Below are positions 54,881-64,000 of a stretch of DNA of 64,000 bases, piece by piece. Within the stretch, counting starts at the first letter, position 1. Every line of letters begins with the position of its first letter. The notes under the pieces are model-generated. The model did not search any database. It had not been told where the DNA came from and saw only the letters and a program-made list of their open reading frames with translations. The position numbers were made by a program, and so were the translations under genes. The stretch covers positions 1 to 64,000 of the forward strand of contig CABZHO010000003.1 of the NCBI GenBank assembly GCA_902525595.1. Reading direction: 5' to 3'. Source of the stretch: an uncultured Pelagibacteraceae bacterium. GTDB lineage: Bacteria; Pseudomonadota; Alphaproteobacteria; Pelagibacterales; AG-422-B15.

Positions 54881-55537
54881 ATGTTGTATTTAAATTTTAT
54901 TAAACAGCAAAATGTAGTTTTTTCAATGATAAGCAGATTCATTTATTTTATATTATTTTGGGCCATTTTTTTAACCAGTGGGGCTATCTCAGCGAGTAAC
55001 AATCTTGATAGCATGTTCATAGGGGAAGAAAATGCTCCAGTTACAATTGTTGAATATAGATCACTGACGTGTAGTCATTGTGCAGACTTTGCTAATGATG
55101 TGTTTCCTGCATTAAAAGAAAAATACATAGACTCAGGTCAAGTTCGATTTGAATTACGACCTTTTGCACTTAATGCTGTTGATCTTAACGCTTTTAAACT
55201 GTTGCGCTGTGTTGATGCAAAAGATTTTTTTGCATTAGATAAAGTATTATTTCAAAATCAGAAAAAATGGATTGTAACTAATCAAAGTGATCGTGTACTT
55301 GAGAATAGTACAAAAGCGATATCACAGTATGGATCATTATTTGGATTATCTATAGATGAAATTGATGCATGTATTAATGATGACGACATAACAGATTATA
55401 TTTTAACAATGAGAATAGATGCTGTAGAAAATTTTAATATTACTTCAACGCCTTCATTTTTGATTAATGGTGAATTATACGAAGGCAATATGCCGTTTAA
55501 AAAATTTGAGAAAATAATTGATAAATTAGTCAAATAA
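54881..55537 (+). CDS. DsbA-family thioredoxin-fold thiol oxidoreductase (secreted)
   Basis: APVTIVEYRSLTCSHCADFANDVFPALKEKYI (CSHC), signal-like N-terminus, TSTPSFLINGELYEG. Confidence 0.92.
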   Translation: MLYLNFIKQQNVVFSMISRFIYFILFWAIFLTSGAISASNNLDSMFIGEENAPVTIVEYRSLTCSHCADFANDVFPALKEKYIDSGQVRFELRPFALNAVDLNAFKLLRCVDAKDFFALDKVLFQNQKKWIVTNQSDRVLENSTKAISQYGSLFGLSIDEIDACINDDDITDYILTMRIDAVENFNITSTPSFLINGELYEGNMPFKKFEKIIDKLVK

Positions 55538-58131
55538 TGAAATTTAAAAAAATTAAAATACTAGGCTTTAAGTCTTTTGTAGATCCAACAGAGCTTGTAA
55601 TTGAAAGTGGCTTAACCGGTATCGTAGGTCCTAATGGATGTGGAAAATCAAATGTTGTTGAATCACTTCGGTGGTGTATGGGTGAGACTTCTGCGAAAAG
55701 TATGCGAGGTTCTGGAATGGAAGATGTCATTTTTTCAGGAACGGCCGATAGACCCGCGAGAAATAATGCTGAGGTAACAATATTTTTAGACAATGAAGAG
55801 CGTAAAGCTCCATCAGAATTTAACGACCAAACAGAAATACAAATTAAAAGAAAAATTGAAGTTGAAAAAGGCTCAGATTATAAAATTAACGGAAGAGATG
55901 TTCGTGCTAGAGATGTTCAAAGATTGTTCGCTGACCTCTCCACTGGCGCACACTCACCTTCTCTTATTAGTCAGGGCCGTGTTGGAGCACTTATTAATGC
56001 GAAGCCAATTGATAGGAGGTCTGTTCTTGAGGAAGCTGCAGGTATCTCTGGTCTTCACTCCCGGAGACACGAAGCTGAGCTAAAGTTAAAAGGTGCAGAA
56101 ACAAATCTTCAAAGGGTAAAAGATTTGATGAAGCAGCTGACTAATCAAATCAATAGCTTAAAAAAACAGGCTGAACAAGCTGAGACATATCGTTCAATCT
56201 CTTCAGAAATAAATAAATTAGAGGGAATTGTTTTATTTTTGAAGTGGTCAACATTAAAAGATTCTTTCGAGAAATCCGACGAGAACCTTAAAGATAGTGA
56301 GACGCAAATACAGAAATACACGTTACAAGTAACTCAAGCAACTAGCGAGCAACTTAGAGCAAATGAAAAAATAAAACCTCTTCGTGAAAAAGAAATTGAA
56401 GCAGCGGCAAAACTAAATCGTATCAATATTGAAAGAGATACGCTAGATCAAGAAGAGGAGAGAATAAAGGATGAAAAAAGAAATTTAGAAAATTCAATTC
56501 AACAAATTATTAGCGATAGCGAAAGAGAGCAGTTTCAATTAGAGGATGCAACCAAAGACCTGGCTACTTTGAATGCTCGAAGAGATTTAGATAACGAGGA
56601 TAGAAAAACCGCTGAAATAAGCAATGAATTAATTGACCAATTAAAATCAGAGAAAGATAGTCTTGAAGAAAAAATCTCTAATTTAGATCAGGAAATAGAA
56701 CAATATAATCAAATAAAAAATTCTAGAAGAGACGAATGGCAAAATACGCTAATTAATTCAGAAAATCTTAAATCAAGATCATCAACTCTTAGAGATGTAG
56801 AGGGTTATGATAACCCTGCTAACTGGACAGAGATTTTTAGTAAAAGATTTTACGACGATTATAACAAAATTAATCAAAAAGTGATTGAAGCTAACAAAGC
56901 ATCAGAGAATGCTAAAATTAATTATGATAAAGCCAACAATGATGCCAAGAATGCTGCTACTCTCTCATTGCAACTTAGAGAGGAGTTAAGACAAAAAGAT
57001 GTGGAACAAAAACAAAGTGATTGGATGTATGAATTCCAGAGATTGAACAAGACAATTAATTCAAGTCAGGATCAAATAAATAAACTATCCGAAAGAAAAA
57101 TAAAATCTGAAGCTGAACTTGAGAAAATTTCTAGCCGACCGGAAGAAATTGCTCAAAGAAGAGGACAACTTATTGAGACAAAAGGTTTTGCAGAAACTGA
57201 AAGGCAATTTGCTTCTGATAGACTGGCTGAAGCAGACAATGAACTAAAAAAAATTGAAGAAAACTTGAGAAAAGCTCAAAATGATTTGGCAAATATAAGA
57301 GAGTCAAAAGGTAGAACAGAGGCAACAAAAGAACTTGCAGAGTCAAGATTAAAAGAGTTAGAAATTGAGTCTCAAGATAAATTTAATTCACTACCTAGTA
57401 ACCTAATCAATACACTCTCAATCAACGAGGATCTTGATACTATGAGAAAAAATCAAGAGCGAACTGAAATAAGATTAGATCGATTAAAACAACAAAGAGA
57501 AACTATGGGTGCTGTCAATCTTAGGGCAGATCTTGAAACAAAAGAAATTGACGATGAACTAGAAAAAATGACTACTGAAAAAGATGATTTAGAAAATGCC
57601 ATAAAAAAAATGAGAGTATCAATTGAGGATTTAAATAAGGAAGGACGTACGCGATTGCTAAAAGCGTTTGATTCAGTTAATTCACACTTTAAAGATGTAT
57701 TTGTAAAACTTTTCAATGGAGGCAAAGCTCATTTGGAACTGGTTGACGCTGATGACCCTCTTGAAGCTGGATTAGAAATGATGGTCAGTCCTCCAGGTAA
57801 AAAATTACAATCGATGTCCCTGCTGTCAGGAGGTGAACAGGCTCTTACGGCACTCTCATTAATCTTTGCAGTATTTTTAACAAATCCATCACCAATATGT
57901 GTTTTAGATGAGGTTGATGCGCCGCTAGACGATGCAAACGTTGATAGATTTTGTGGACTTCTTGATAGCATAACTGAAAAAACAAACACTAAATTTCTAA
58001 TAATTACTCACCATGCTCTTACTATGTCACGAATGGATCGTTTGTTTGGAGTGACAATGGCAGAAAGAGGTGTTAGTCAAATCGTCTCTGTTGACCTGAA
58101 GAAAGCTGAGGAAATTGGGGCTGTTGCATGA
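55537..58131 (+). CDS. smc: Chromosome segregation protein SMC (short form, 864 aa)
   Basis: Walker A GPNGCGKSNVVESLRW; MSLLSGGEQALTALSLIFAVF signature; CVLDEVDAPLDDANV Walker B; long coiled coils. Confidence 0.95.
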   Translation: MKFKKIKILGFKSFVDPTELVIESGLTGIVGPNGCGKSNVVESLRWCMGETSAKSMRGSGMEDVIFSGTADRPARNNAEVTIFLDNEERKAPSEFNDQTEIQIKRKIEVEKGSDYKINGRDVRARDVQRLFADLSTGAHSPSLISQGRVGALINAKPIDRRSVLEEAAGISGLHSRRHEAELKLKGAETNLQRVKDLMKQLTNQINSLKKQAEQAETYRSISSEINKLEGIVLFLKWSTLKDSFEKSDENLKDSETQIQKYTLQVTQATSEQLRANEKIKPLREKEIEAAAKLNRINIERDTLDQEEERIKDEKRNLENSIQQIISDSEREQFQLEDATKDLATLNARRDLDNEDRKTAEISNELIDQLKSEKDSLEEKISNLDQEIEQYNQIKNSRRDEWQNTLINSENLKSRSSTLRDVEGYDNPANWTEIFSKRFYDDYNKINQKVIEANKASENAKINYDKANNDAKNAATLSLQLREELRQKDVEQKQSDWMYEFQRLNKTINSSQDQINKLSERKIKSEAELEKISSRPEEIAQRRGQLIETKGFAETERQFASDRLAEADNELKKIEENLRKAQNDLANIRESKGRTEATKELAESRLKELEIESQDKFNSLPSNLINTLSINEDLDTMRKNQERTEIRLDRLKQQRETMGAVNLRADLETKEIDDELEKMTTEKDDLENAIKKMRVSIEDLNKEGRTRLLKAFDSVNSHFKDVFVKLFNGGKAHLELVDADDPLEAGLEMMVSPPGKKLQSMSLLSGGEQALTALSLIFAVFLTNPSPICVLDEVDAPLDDANVDRFCGLLDSITEKTNTKFLIITHHALTMSRMDRLFGVTMAERGVSQIVSVDLKKAEEIGAVA

Positions 58132-58412
58132 TAAAAGCCCCAGATGAGAATTTAAACTCACTAAAGAAGAAAATTCAGGAAGCGAAAGAAAAAATAGAAG
58201 AGCCTGTGGTTGAAGCCCCTAAACCTCTTGGGAAGATTATGAAAGTTGTGGTTGAAATTGTCGCAGCCATGGCTGTTGGCTTGGGGATTGGTATCTTGAT
58301 TGACAATTATTTTGATACCCGACCATTTTTCATAATTGTATTTTTCTTATTGGGAAGTGCAGCAGGTATTATGAACGTTTTTAGGGTTGCAAAAAGTCTC
58401 CAAAATCACTAA
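58128..58412 (+). CDS. atpI: ATP synthase protein I
   Basis: Two TM helices (MAVGLGIGILIDNYFDTRPFFIIVFFLLGSAAGIMNVFR); upstream of atpB. Confidence 0.88.
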   Translation: MIKAPDENLNSLKKKIQEAKEKIEEPVVEAPKPLGKIMKVVVEIVAAMAVGLGIGILIDNYFDTRPFFIIVFFLLGSAAGIMNVFRVAKSLQNH

Positions 58413-58423
58413 AAAATAATATC

Positions 58424-59164
58424 ATGGCAGCTGGTAATCCAATAGATCCTATTCATCAATTTGAAATATCGAAAATTGCCGATATTCAAATAGGTGGTCT
58501 AGATTTATCTTTCACAAATTCATCATTATTTATGGTATTTGCTCTTTCAACAACAGTTATGCTTTTTCTAGTTGGATTATCAAGAAGATCAATTATCCCA
58601 AATAGAATGCAAATGCTCTCAGAGTTATCTTATAATTTTATAGCTAACATGCTTCGAGACCAGGTTGGCGACCAAGGGCGTGCTTACTTTCCATTTATTT
58701 TTTCGCTTTTCATGTTCATTTTTTTTTGTAACTTTATTGGTCTTATTCCATACACCTTTACAGTCACAAGTCATCTTATAGTGACATTTGCGTTTGCAGG
58801 ATTAATCTTTATTGCGGTTACAATAATTGGCTTTGTAAAGAATGGTCTTGGATACTTAAGAATATTTTACCCCTCAGGAATTCCAATTTTCTTAGCACCA
58901 TTAATTGTTCCTATTGAGATAATTTCTTATCTCTCAAAGCCAATCAGTCTTTCTGTAAGACTATGCGCTAATATGCTTGCTGGTCACAGTATTTTAAAAA
59001 TATTTGCAGGATTTACTGTCATGTTAGGATTTCTTGGTTTTGCACCACTAATTTTTCTCGTAGTTTTGTACGCCCTAGAAACTTTAATTGCGGCCTTACA
59101 AGCTTATATATTTACAATTTTAACATGTATTTATTTAAATGATGCCCTTCATCCGGATCATTAA
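58424..59164 (+). CDS. atpB: F0F1 ATP synthase subunit a
   Basis: SLSVRLCANMLAGHSIL; NFIGLIPYTFTVTSHL; LEAL-like ALETLIAALQAYIFTILTCIYLNDALHPDH. Confidence 0.97.
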   Translation: MAAGNPIDPIHQFEISKIADIQIGGLDLSFTNSSLFMVFALSTTVMLFLVGLSRRSIIPNRMQMLSELSYNFIANMLRDQVGDQGRAYFPFIFSLFMFIFFCNFIGLIPYTFTVTSHLIVTFAFAGLIFIAVTIIGFVKNGLGYLRIFYPSGIPIFLAPLIVPIEIISYLSKPISLSVRLCANMLAGHSILKIFAGFTVMLGFLGFAPLIFLVVLYALETLIAALQAYIFTILTCIYLNDALHPDH

Positions 59165-59416
<252 letters not shown>

Positions 59417-59420
59417 ATAA

Positions 59421-59972
59421 ATGAAAATTCCTATTAAGATTTTTATTTTATTGCTATCTAGTCATACCGTATTTGCAGCTGAAGGTCAGGGTTCTGCTGG
59501 CCTTCCGCAAATGGATATTACAACATTTCCGTCTCAGCTATTTTGGTTAGTTATAACATTCGCAATACTTTATATTTTTATGTGGAGAGTAGTTATACCT
59601 AAATTAAGTACCACAATCGAAGAACGTAAAGACAAAATATCTAATGATATTAATGAAGCTGAAAAATTTAACTCTGAAGCGACTAGTATACTTGAGAAAT
59701 ATGAAGAGCAAATGAGTTCAGCATCACAAAGTGCAAGTGATATAATTTCGGAATCTAAAAGCCAAATGAACGATTACTTTGAAAATTTAAAGTTAGAAAA
59801 TGAGAAGAAAATCGCTGAAATGATAAGAAATTCTCAAAAAATGATTAAGTTAAGAGAGAAGGACTCCATAAATGAGGTGCGAAATGCAACATTAGAAACT
59901 GTTAAAGAAATTACAATCAAATATCTTGATAAAATACCTAATGACGATCAAATCTTAAAAAAATTAAATTAA
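59421..59972 (+). CDS. F0F1 ATP synthase subunit b' (first of two b-type subunits)
   Basis: Signal-like N-terminus, MDITTFPSQLFWLVITFAILYIFMWRVVIPKLSTTIEERKDKI. Confidence 0.93.
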   Translation: MKIPIKIFILLLSSHTVFAAEGQGSAGLPQMDITTFPSQLFWLVITFAILYIFMWRVVIPKLSTTIEERKDKISNDINEAEKFNSEATSILEKYEEQMSSASQSASDIISESKSQMNDYFENLKLENEKKIAEMIRNSQKMIKLREKDSINEVRNATLETVKEITIKYLDKIPNDDQILKKLN

Positions 59973-59990
59973 AATGAAAGCTAAAATATA

Positions 59991-60485
59991 ATGTCTTCTT
60001 TTTTTTCTGATCCATCATCATGGGTTTTAATTGCGTTTATTATATTTATTGTTATTGGCTTAGTAATCAAGGCTCCTTCAATGATTGCAAATTTATTGGA
60101 TGGAGAAATTAATAAAATAAAAAACGAACTAGATGAAGCTAGAAAATTAAAAGAGGCAGCAAACTCACACTTAGCTGAGTATGAAAGAAAAGTTCAGTCA
60201 GCAGAAGAAGAAGCAAAAAAAATAATTGATCAAGCAAATGAGATTGCAAAAAATCACGAAACCACTTCTAAAAAGAAGGCTCAAGAATTTATAAAAAGAG
60301 CAGAGCAGCAAGCAATAGAGAAAATTTCACGGGCAGAAAAAATTGCCATTTCTAAAGTCAATGAAGAAATAGTACTCAATTCAATTAATATTGCTGAACA
60401 ACTTATTGATGAAAACTTAACTGAACAAGGCTCAAGTAAGCTAATAAGTCAGTCTATAAATCAAATAAATAAACTCAAATCATAA
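59991..60485 (+). CDS. atpF: F0F1 ATP synthase subunit b
   Basis: N-terminal TM followed by long charged helix; operon position. Confidence 0.92.
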   Translation: MSSFFSDPSSWVLIAFIIFIVIGLVIKAPSMIANLLDGEINKIKNELDEARKLKEAANSHLAEYERKVQSAEEEAKKIIDQANEIAKNHETTSKKKAQEFIKRAEQQAIEKISRAEKIAISKVNEEIVLNSINIAEQLIDENLTEQGSSKLISQSINQINKLKS

Positions 60486-60525
60486 TTTATTATTTAATTA
60501 TCTTTTATTGAGATATAAATATCTC

Positions 60526-61485
60526 ATGGCTGTTTATACTAATGTAACGAATGAAGAATTAAGTGATTTCTTAAGCAAATATAATATTGAAAAAATTATT
60601 GGATTTAATGGAATTAAAAGTGGGACTTCAAACTCAAATTACTTGTTAGAGACAGAAAAAAGAAAGTTAATTCTAACATTATTTGAAGAACGAACAAACC
60701 AAGAAAACCTACCTTTTTTCTTTGACCTAATGAATCATTTAAATAGCGCTAATATTAAATGCCCTGAAGTTATCAAAGATCAAAATGATAATTTTTCAAA
60801 TAAATTAAATGGTAAGCACGCGGTAATTACATCCTTTATGTCTGGAAAATCAATTGATCAGATACAGCCTTCACATTGTTCATCACTAGGGGCTACAGTG
60901 GCAAAAATGCATAATGAATCGGCTAAAATTAAAATAATCCGAGAAAATGAATTAGGCTTCTTCAAATTGCAAAAACTATTAGAAAAACTTGAGTCATTGA
61001 ATAGCTTGGAAACTGAGACAATTAAATTTTTAAATGAGGAATATTACTTTCTATATAAGGAACTTAATAAAAATTTACCATCAGGTATTATCCATGCAGA
61101 CCTTTTTCCAGATAATATTTTTTTTGATGGAAACGAACTGACTGGTATTATTGATTTTTACTTTTCTTGCAATGATTTTTATGCTTATGAAATAGCTATA
61201 TGCTTAAATGCTTGGTGTTTTGAGTTAAACAATAATGAGTTTAATCCAACAAAAGCTAAATATCTATTGAAGAGCTATAATGAATATAGAAAATTTTCAA
61301 TTGAAGAAGTTGACGCTCTACCACTACTTACTAGGGCATCGGCTTTAAGATATTTACTAACAAGATTAATTGACTTCCATACTCACACTGATAGTGAATT
61401 AATTTTAAAAAAAAATCCAAATGAATATTTATTAAAACTTAAATTTCACCAGACTGTAAAAAAAGCAAGCGAATATGGTCTCTGA
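60526..61485 (+). CDS. thrB: Homoserine kinase (type II, ThrB); start trimmed to ATG 60526
   Basis: MAVYTNVTNEELSDFLSKYNI; GTSNSNYLLET; IIHADLFPDNIFFDGNELTGIIDFYFSC. Confidence 0.93.
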   Translation: MAVYTNVTNEELSDFLSKYNIEKIIGFNGIKSGTSNSNYLLETEKRKLILTLFEERTNQENLPFFFDLMNHLNSANIKCPEVIKDQNDNFSNKLNGKHAVITSFMSGKSIDQIQPSHCSSLGATVAKMHNESAKIKIIRENELGFFKLQKLLEKLESLNSLETETIKFLNEEYYFLYKELNKNLPSGIIHADLFPDNIFFDGNELTGIIDFYFSCNDFYAYEIAICLNAWCFELNNNEFNPTKAKYLLKSYNEYRKFSIEEVDALPLLTRASALRYLLTRLIDFHTHTDSELILKKNPNEYLLKLKFHQTVKKASEYGL

Positions 61486-61909
61486 TAAAATACATGTATA
61501 TACCGATGGAGCATGTGCTGGCAATCCAGGTAATGGTGGATGGGGTGTTTATATTGAACTTAATAATGAAAGTGTGAAATTAAGTGGTTCAGAAGAAAGT
61601 ACGACTAACAATAGAATGGAATTAAAAGCAGTTATTGAAGCTTTAAAATATGTTAATAATGAAACTAAGTTAGTCATTTTTACAGACTCAAAATATGTTA
61701 TGCAGGGAATTCAGGAATGGATAAAGAATTGGAAGATAAATAATTGGAAAACGTCACAAAAAAAACCAGTAAAAAATAAGGAATTATGGCAAGAACTTGA
61801 TGAACTTGTATCAAATAGAACCATAGAATGGCAGTGGGTAAAAGGACATTCTGGTGATTTTGGTAATGAAATGGCCGATAAATTAGCAACTTCTGCGATA
61901 ATAATCTAG
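61475..61909 (+). CDS. rnhA: Ribonuclease HI
   Basis: VYTDGACAGNPGNGGWGVYI; NNRMELKAVIEAL; IFTDSKYVMQGI; WVKGHSGDFGNEMADKLA. Confidence 0.97.
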   Translation: MVSDKIHVYTDGACAGNPGNGGWGVYIELNNESVKLSGSEESTTNNRMELKAVIEALKYVNNETKLVIFTDSKYVMQGIQEWIKNWKINNWKTSQKKPVKNKELWQELDELVSNRTIEWQWVKGHSGDFGNEMADKLATSAIII

Positions 61910-62391
61910 AGACAAGTAAGCATATGATCGGCACTGCTAACATCAACAACGCCATCTTCACTTTCTACAAAAAATTGTTCGATGACACCATTTGTAATAA
62001 GAATCGAGCATCTTTTTGTTTTGATTGATGTTCCAAAGCTGTCTGGAAAATCTGTACCTAATAATTTTGAAAATTTAGCCTTACTATCAGATAAAAAAAC
62101 TATTTCACCTATAGCCCCGGACATTTCTTCCCAAGCAGTCATAGTAAATATATCATTAGTGGCGAAGCAAAGTATTTCAGCGACACCCTTGTCTTTTATG
62201 GCTTGAGCTTTTTCAATATATCCTGGTAGATGATTTCTTGCACATGTTGGCGTAAAAGCGCCTGGAACACCAAATAAAACTATTTTCTTTTCTTTACAAA
62301 ATTCATCTAAAGAGAATGGTTGAGGACCTTTCTCCTTATCCATTATTACAAGTTTTTGACTTGGGATATTATCACCTGGCATGACTGACAT
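61906..62391 (-). CDS. Peroxiredoxin (Prx5/AhpE-like)
   Basis: KIVLFGVPGAFTPTCARNHLPGYI; NDIFTMTAWEE. Confidence 0.95.
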   Translation of the reverse strand: MSVMPGDNIPSQKLVIMDKEKGPQPFSLDEFCKEKKIVLFGVPGAFTPTCARNHLPGYIEKAQAIKDKGVAEILCFATNDIFTMTAWEEMSGAIGEIVFLSDSKAKFSKLLGTDFPDSFGTSIKTKRCSILITNGVIEQFFVESEDGVVDVSSADHMLTCL

Positions 62392-62400
62392 AATTAGATA

Positions 62401-62985
62401 CTATTCATTCGATTCTTTAATACAAGACAAAAGAATATGATCCTCCCATTTTCCATTTATTTTTAAATATTTCCTTACCAAACCTTCTTTTACGAATTCA
62501 TTACTCTTTAATGTGTTAAGGGAACGTAAATTTCTTGGTAAACATGCAGCTTCAATTCGATGAAGTTCTAATTCATTAAAAATAAACTTCTTAATTAAAG
62601 AAATTGCTTCAGTCATAAAGCCATTACCCATTCTTTTCTCAGCTATCCAATAACCGATCGAGCATGACTGTACAACTCCACGTTGAACATTATTTATATT
62701 TATTTCACCAATTAAATTCTTATTATCTCTTTCAAAAATTAGAAATGAATAAGCTCTTTCTTGAATAGCTAATTTTTCAAAATACCTCACCCTTTTTACA
62801 AAGGAACTACGCGCTAATTCATTGGGAGACCAACTTGGTTCCCACGGCTTTAAATATGTCTCATTTTTTTCCCTCAAATCAGACCACTCATTCCAGTCTT
62901 TATAGTCTGGTGGCCTTAAATAAATCTTAAAACCATTTATTTCGAAATTTAATTTTTTTGGGTAATATGTAGTTAGAAATGACAT
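62401..62985 (-). CDS. RimJ/RimL-type GNAT acetyltransferase
   Basis: IYLRPPDYKDWNEWSDLRE; IGYWIAEKRMGNGFMTEAISLIKKFIFNELELHRIEAACLPRNLRSL. Confidence 0.92.
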   Translation of the reverse strand: MSFLTTYYPKKLNFEINGFKIYLRPPDYKDWNEWSDLREKNETYLKPWEPSWSPNELARSSFVKRVRYFEKLAIQERAYSFLIFERDNKNLIGEININNVQRGVVQSCSIGYWIAEKRMGNGFMTEAISLIKKFIFNELELHRIEAACLPRNLRSLNTLKSNEFVKEGLVRKYLKINGKWEDHILLSCIKESNE

Positions 62986-62987
62986 TA

Positions 62988-64000
62988 TTATAATTTGTTA
63001 ATGGTTATAAAGTCTTTCAAACTTTGTATAGTATTATCCACTTTGTAAATTCTCTCATCTAAAGAAAATAAATTACTGAAATTACTTAATAAATCTAATT
63101 TATTTCCTAAGTATTTTTCAACAGTATCTGAAAACTTTATTGGATTAGCAGTTGATAAAATAAAATTTAAATGCTGGCTATCGCTATGATTTCTTGAAGC
63201 ATTTAGTCCAGTTGCTGTGTGTGGATCCAAAACATACCCAAAACTATGATAAATATCTTTTATGATTTTCTCAATTTCATCCATTGTAGTTTTACAAGAA
63301 GAGAAGACACTAAGAATATCCTTAGAATTATCTTTATTAATTTTGAGAGTTTTGTTTACTTCAAATTTTAACATCTCAGAAGCAGTTAATTTCTCAGATT
63401 TGTCAAATACTTCATAAAGTAATCTTTCAAAGTTACTTGCAATTTGAATATCCATGCTGGGGCTCGTAGTTTTTACAACTGTATCTGTTTTATATATTCC
63501 CGATTTCATAAAACGATCTAGAATATCATTTTCATTTGTTGCAATTATCAATCTGTTTACTGGTAAACCCATCTTATAGGCAACATATCCTGCATAGATG
63601 TCACCAAAATTTCCTGTAGGAACAGAAAAATTTACTTTATTGTCAATATTGTTATTGAATTTAATATAAGTATAAAAATAATAAACTGATTGAATAATAA
63701 TTCTAGCCCAATTAATTGAATTGACTGCAGATATTTTGTTTTGAACACTAAATTTATAATCCTTCAATATTTCCTTTACAATTCTTTGACAATCATCAAA
63801 TGTTCCATCTATCTCGCATAGAAATATATTCTTTTCTGTAACTGTTGACATTTGTCTTCTTTGAAATTCAGAAATTCTCCCTTTTGGAAAAAGACAGAAT
63901 ATATTTATATTTTTACTTTTTCTTACTGCATCAATTGCTGCAGAACCAGTATCACCAGAAGTTGCTACAATAAGATTAAGTTTATTTTTCTCTTTATCTA
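62988..64000 (-). CDS. thrC: Threonine synthase (5' end truncated by window edge)
   Basis: Frame continues past the listed ATG to the edge: DKEKNKLNLIVATSGDTGSAAIDAVRKSKNINIFCLFPKGRISEFQRRQMSTV (TSGDTGSAA); SVPTGNFGDIYAGYVAYKMGLPV. Confidence 0.95.
   Translation of the reverse strand, partial: DKEKNKLNLIVATSGDTGSAAIDAVRKSKNINIFCLFPKGRISEFQRRQMSTVTEKNIFLCEIDGTFDDCQRIVKEILKDYKFSVQNKISAVNSINWARIIIQSVYYFYTYIKFNNNIDNKVNFSVPTGNFGDIYAGYVAYKMGLPVNRLIIATNENDILDRFMKSGIYKTDTVVKTTSPSMDIQIASNFERLLYEVFDKSEKLTASEMLKFEVNKTLKINKDNSKDILSVFSSCKTTMDEIEKIIKDIYHSFGYVLDPHTATGLNASRNHSDSQHLNFILSTANPIKFSDTVEKYLGNKLDLLSNFSNLFSLDERIYKVDNTIQSLKDFITINKL

Noticed and set aside
55793-56083. 96-aa alternative-frame ORF within smc
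   Set aside because: Same-strand out-of-frame ORF in a well-conserved ATPase region; no family resemblance.

Overview
AT-rich core-genome segment of an alphaproteobacterium. Gene order and strong compaction suggest a streamlined, probably marine lineage, but this is inferred from protein motifs and synteny and was not searched. It holds about 60 protein genes and 2 tRNAs. Recognisable blocks are rpoD-dnaG-yqeY // carAB; an ELM1-like/Lrp operon // trxB; uvrB-CaCA exchanger-SDR-folB-uvrC-pgsA; ilvE // MarR-OmpR-EnvZ-like regulators; proC // lgt-MidA-pgeF-prs-rplY-pth-ychF; a BMP-type nucleoside ABC transporter with a phosphoribosyltransferase; petABC (bc1) // trmL-hemF-greA; cca-Nudix-DUF1285; tRNA-Gln; ispE-TPR-ETF-QO; rnhB-ccrM; mutY // DUF721-DsbA-like-smc-atpI-atpB-atpE-atpF'-atpF; thrB-rnhA; thrC. 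I see no CRISPR array, transposon, prophage, rRNA or recognisable defence island. I did not find an obvious new multi-gene system. The observations most worth checking are: a pgeF reading frame broken at a T7 slippery tract whose missing N-terminus lies in the upstream frame; two unlisted translationally coupled small ORFs (54 and 41 codons); an unusually short SMC with no apparent hinge domain; overlapping start codons of the divergent genes mutY and DUF721; three GANTC sites just upstream of ccrM; and repeated exact 4-bp stop-codon overlaps at convergent gene pairs.
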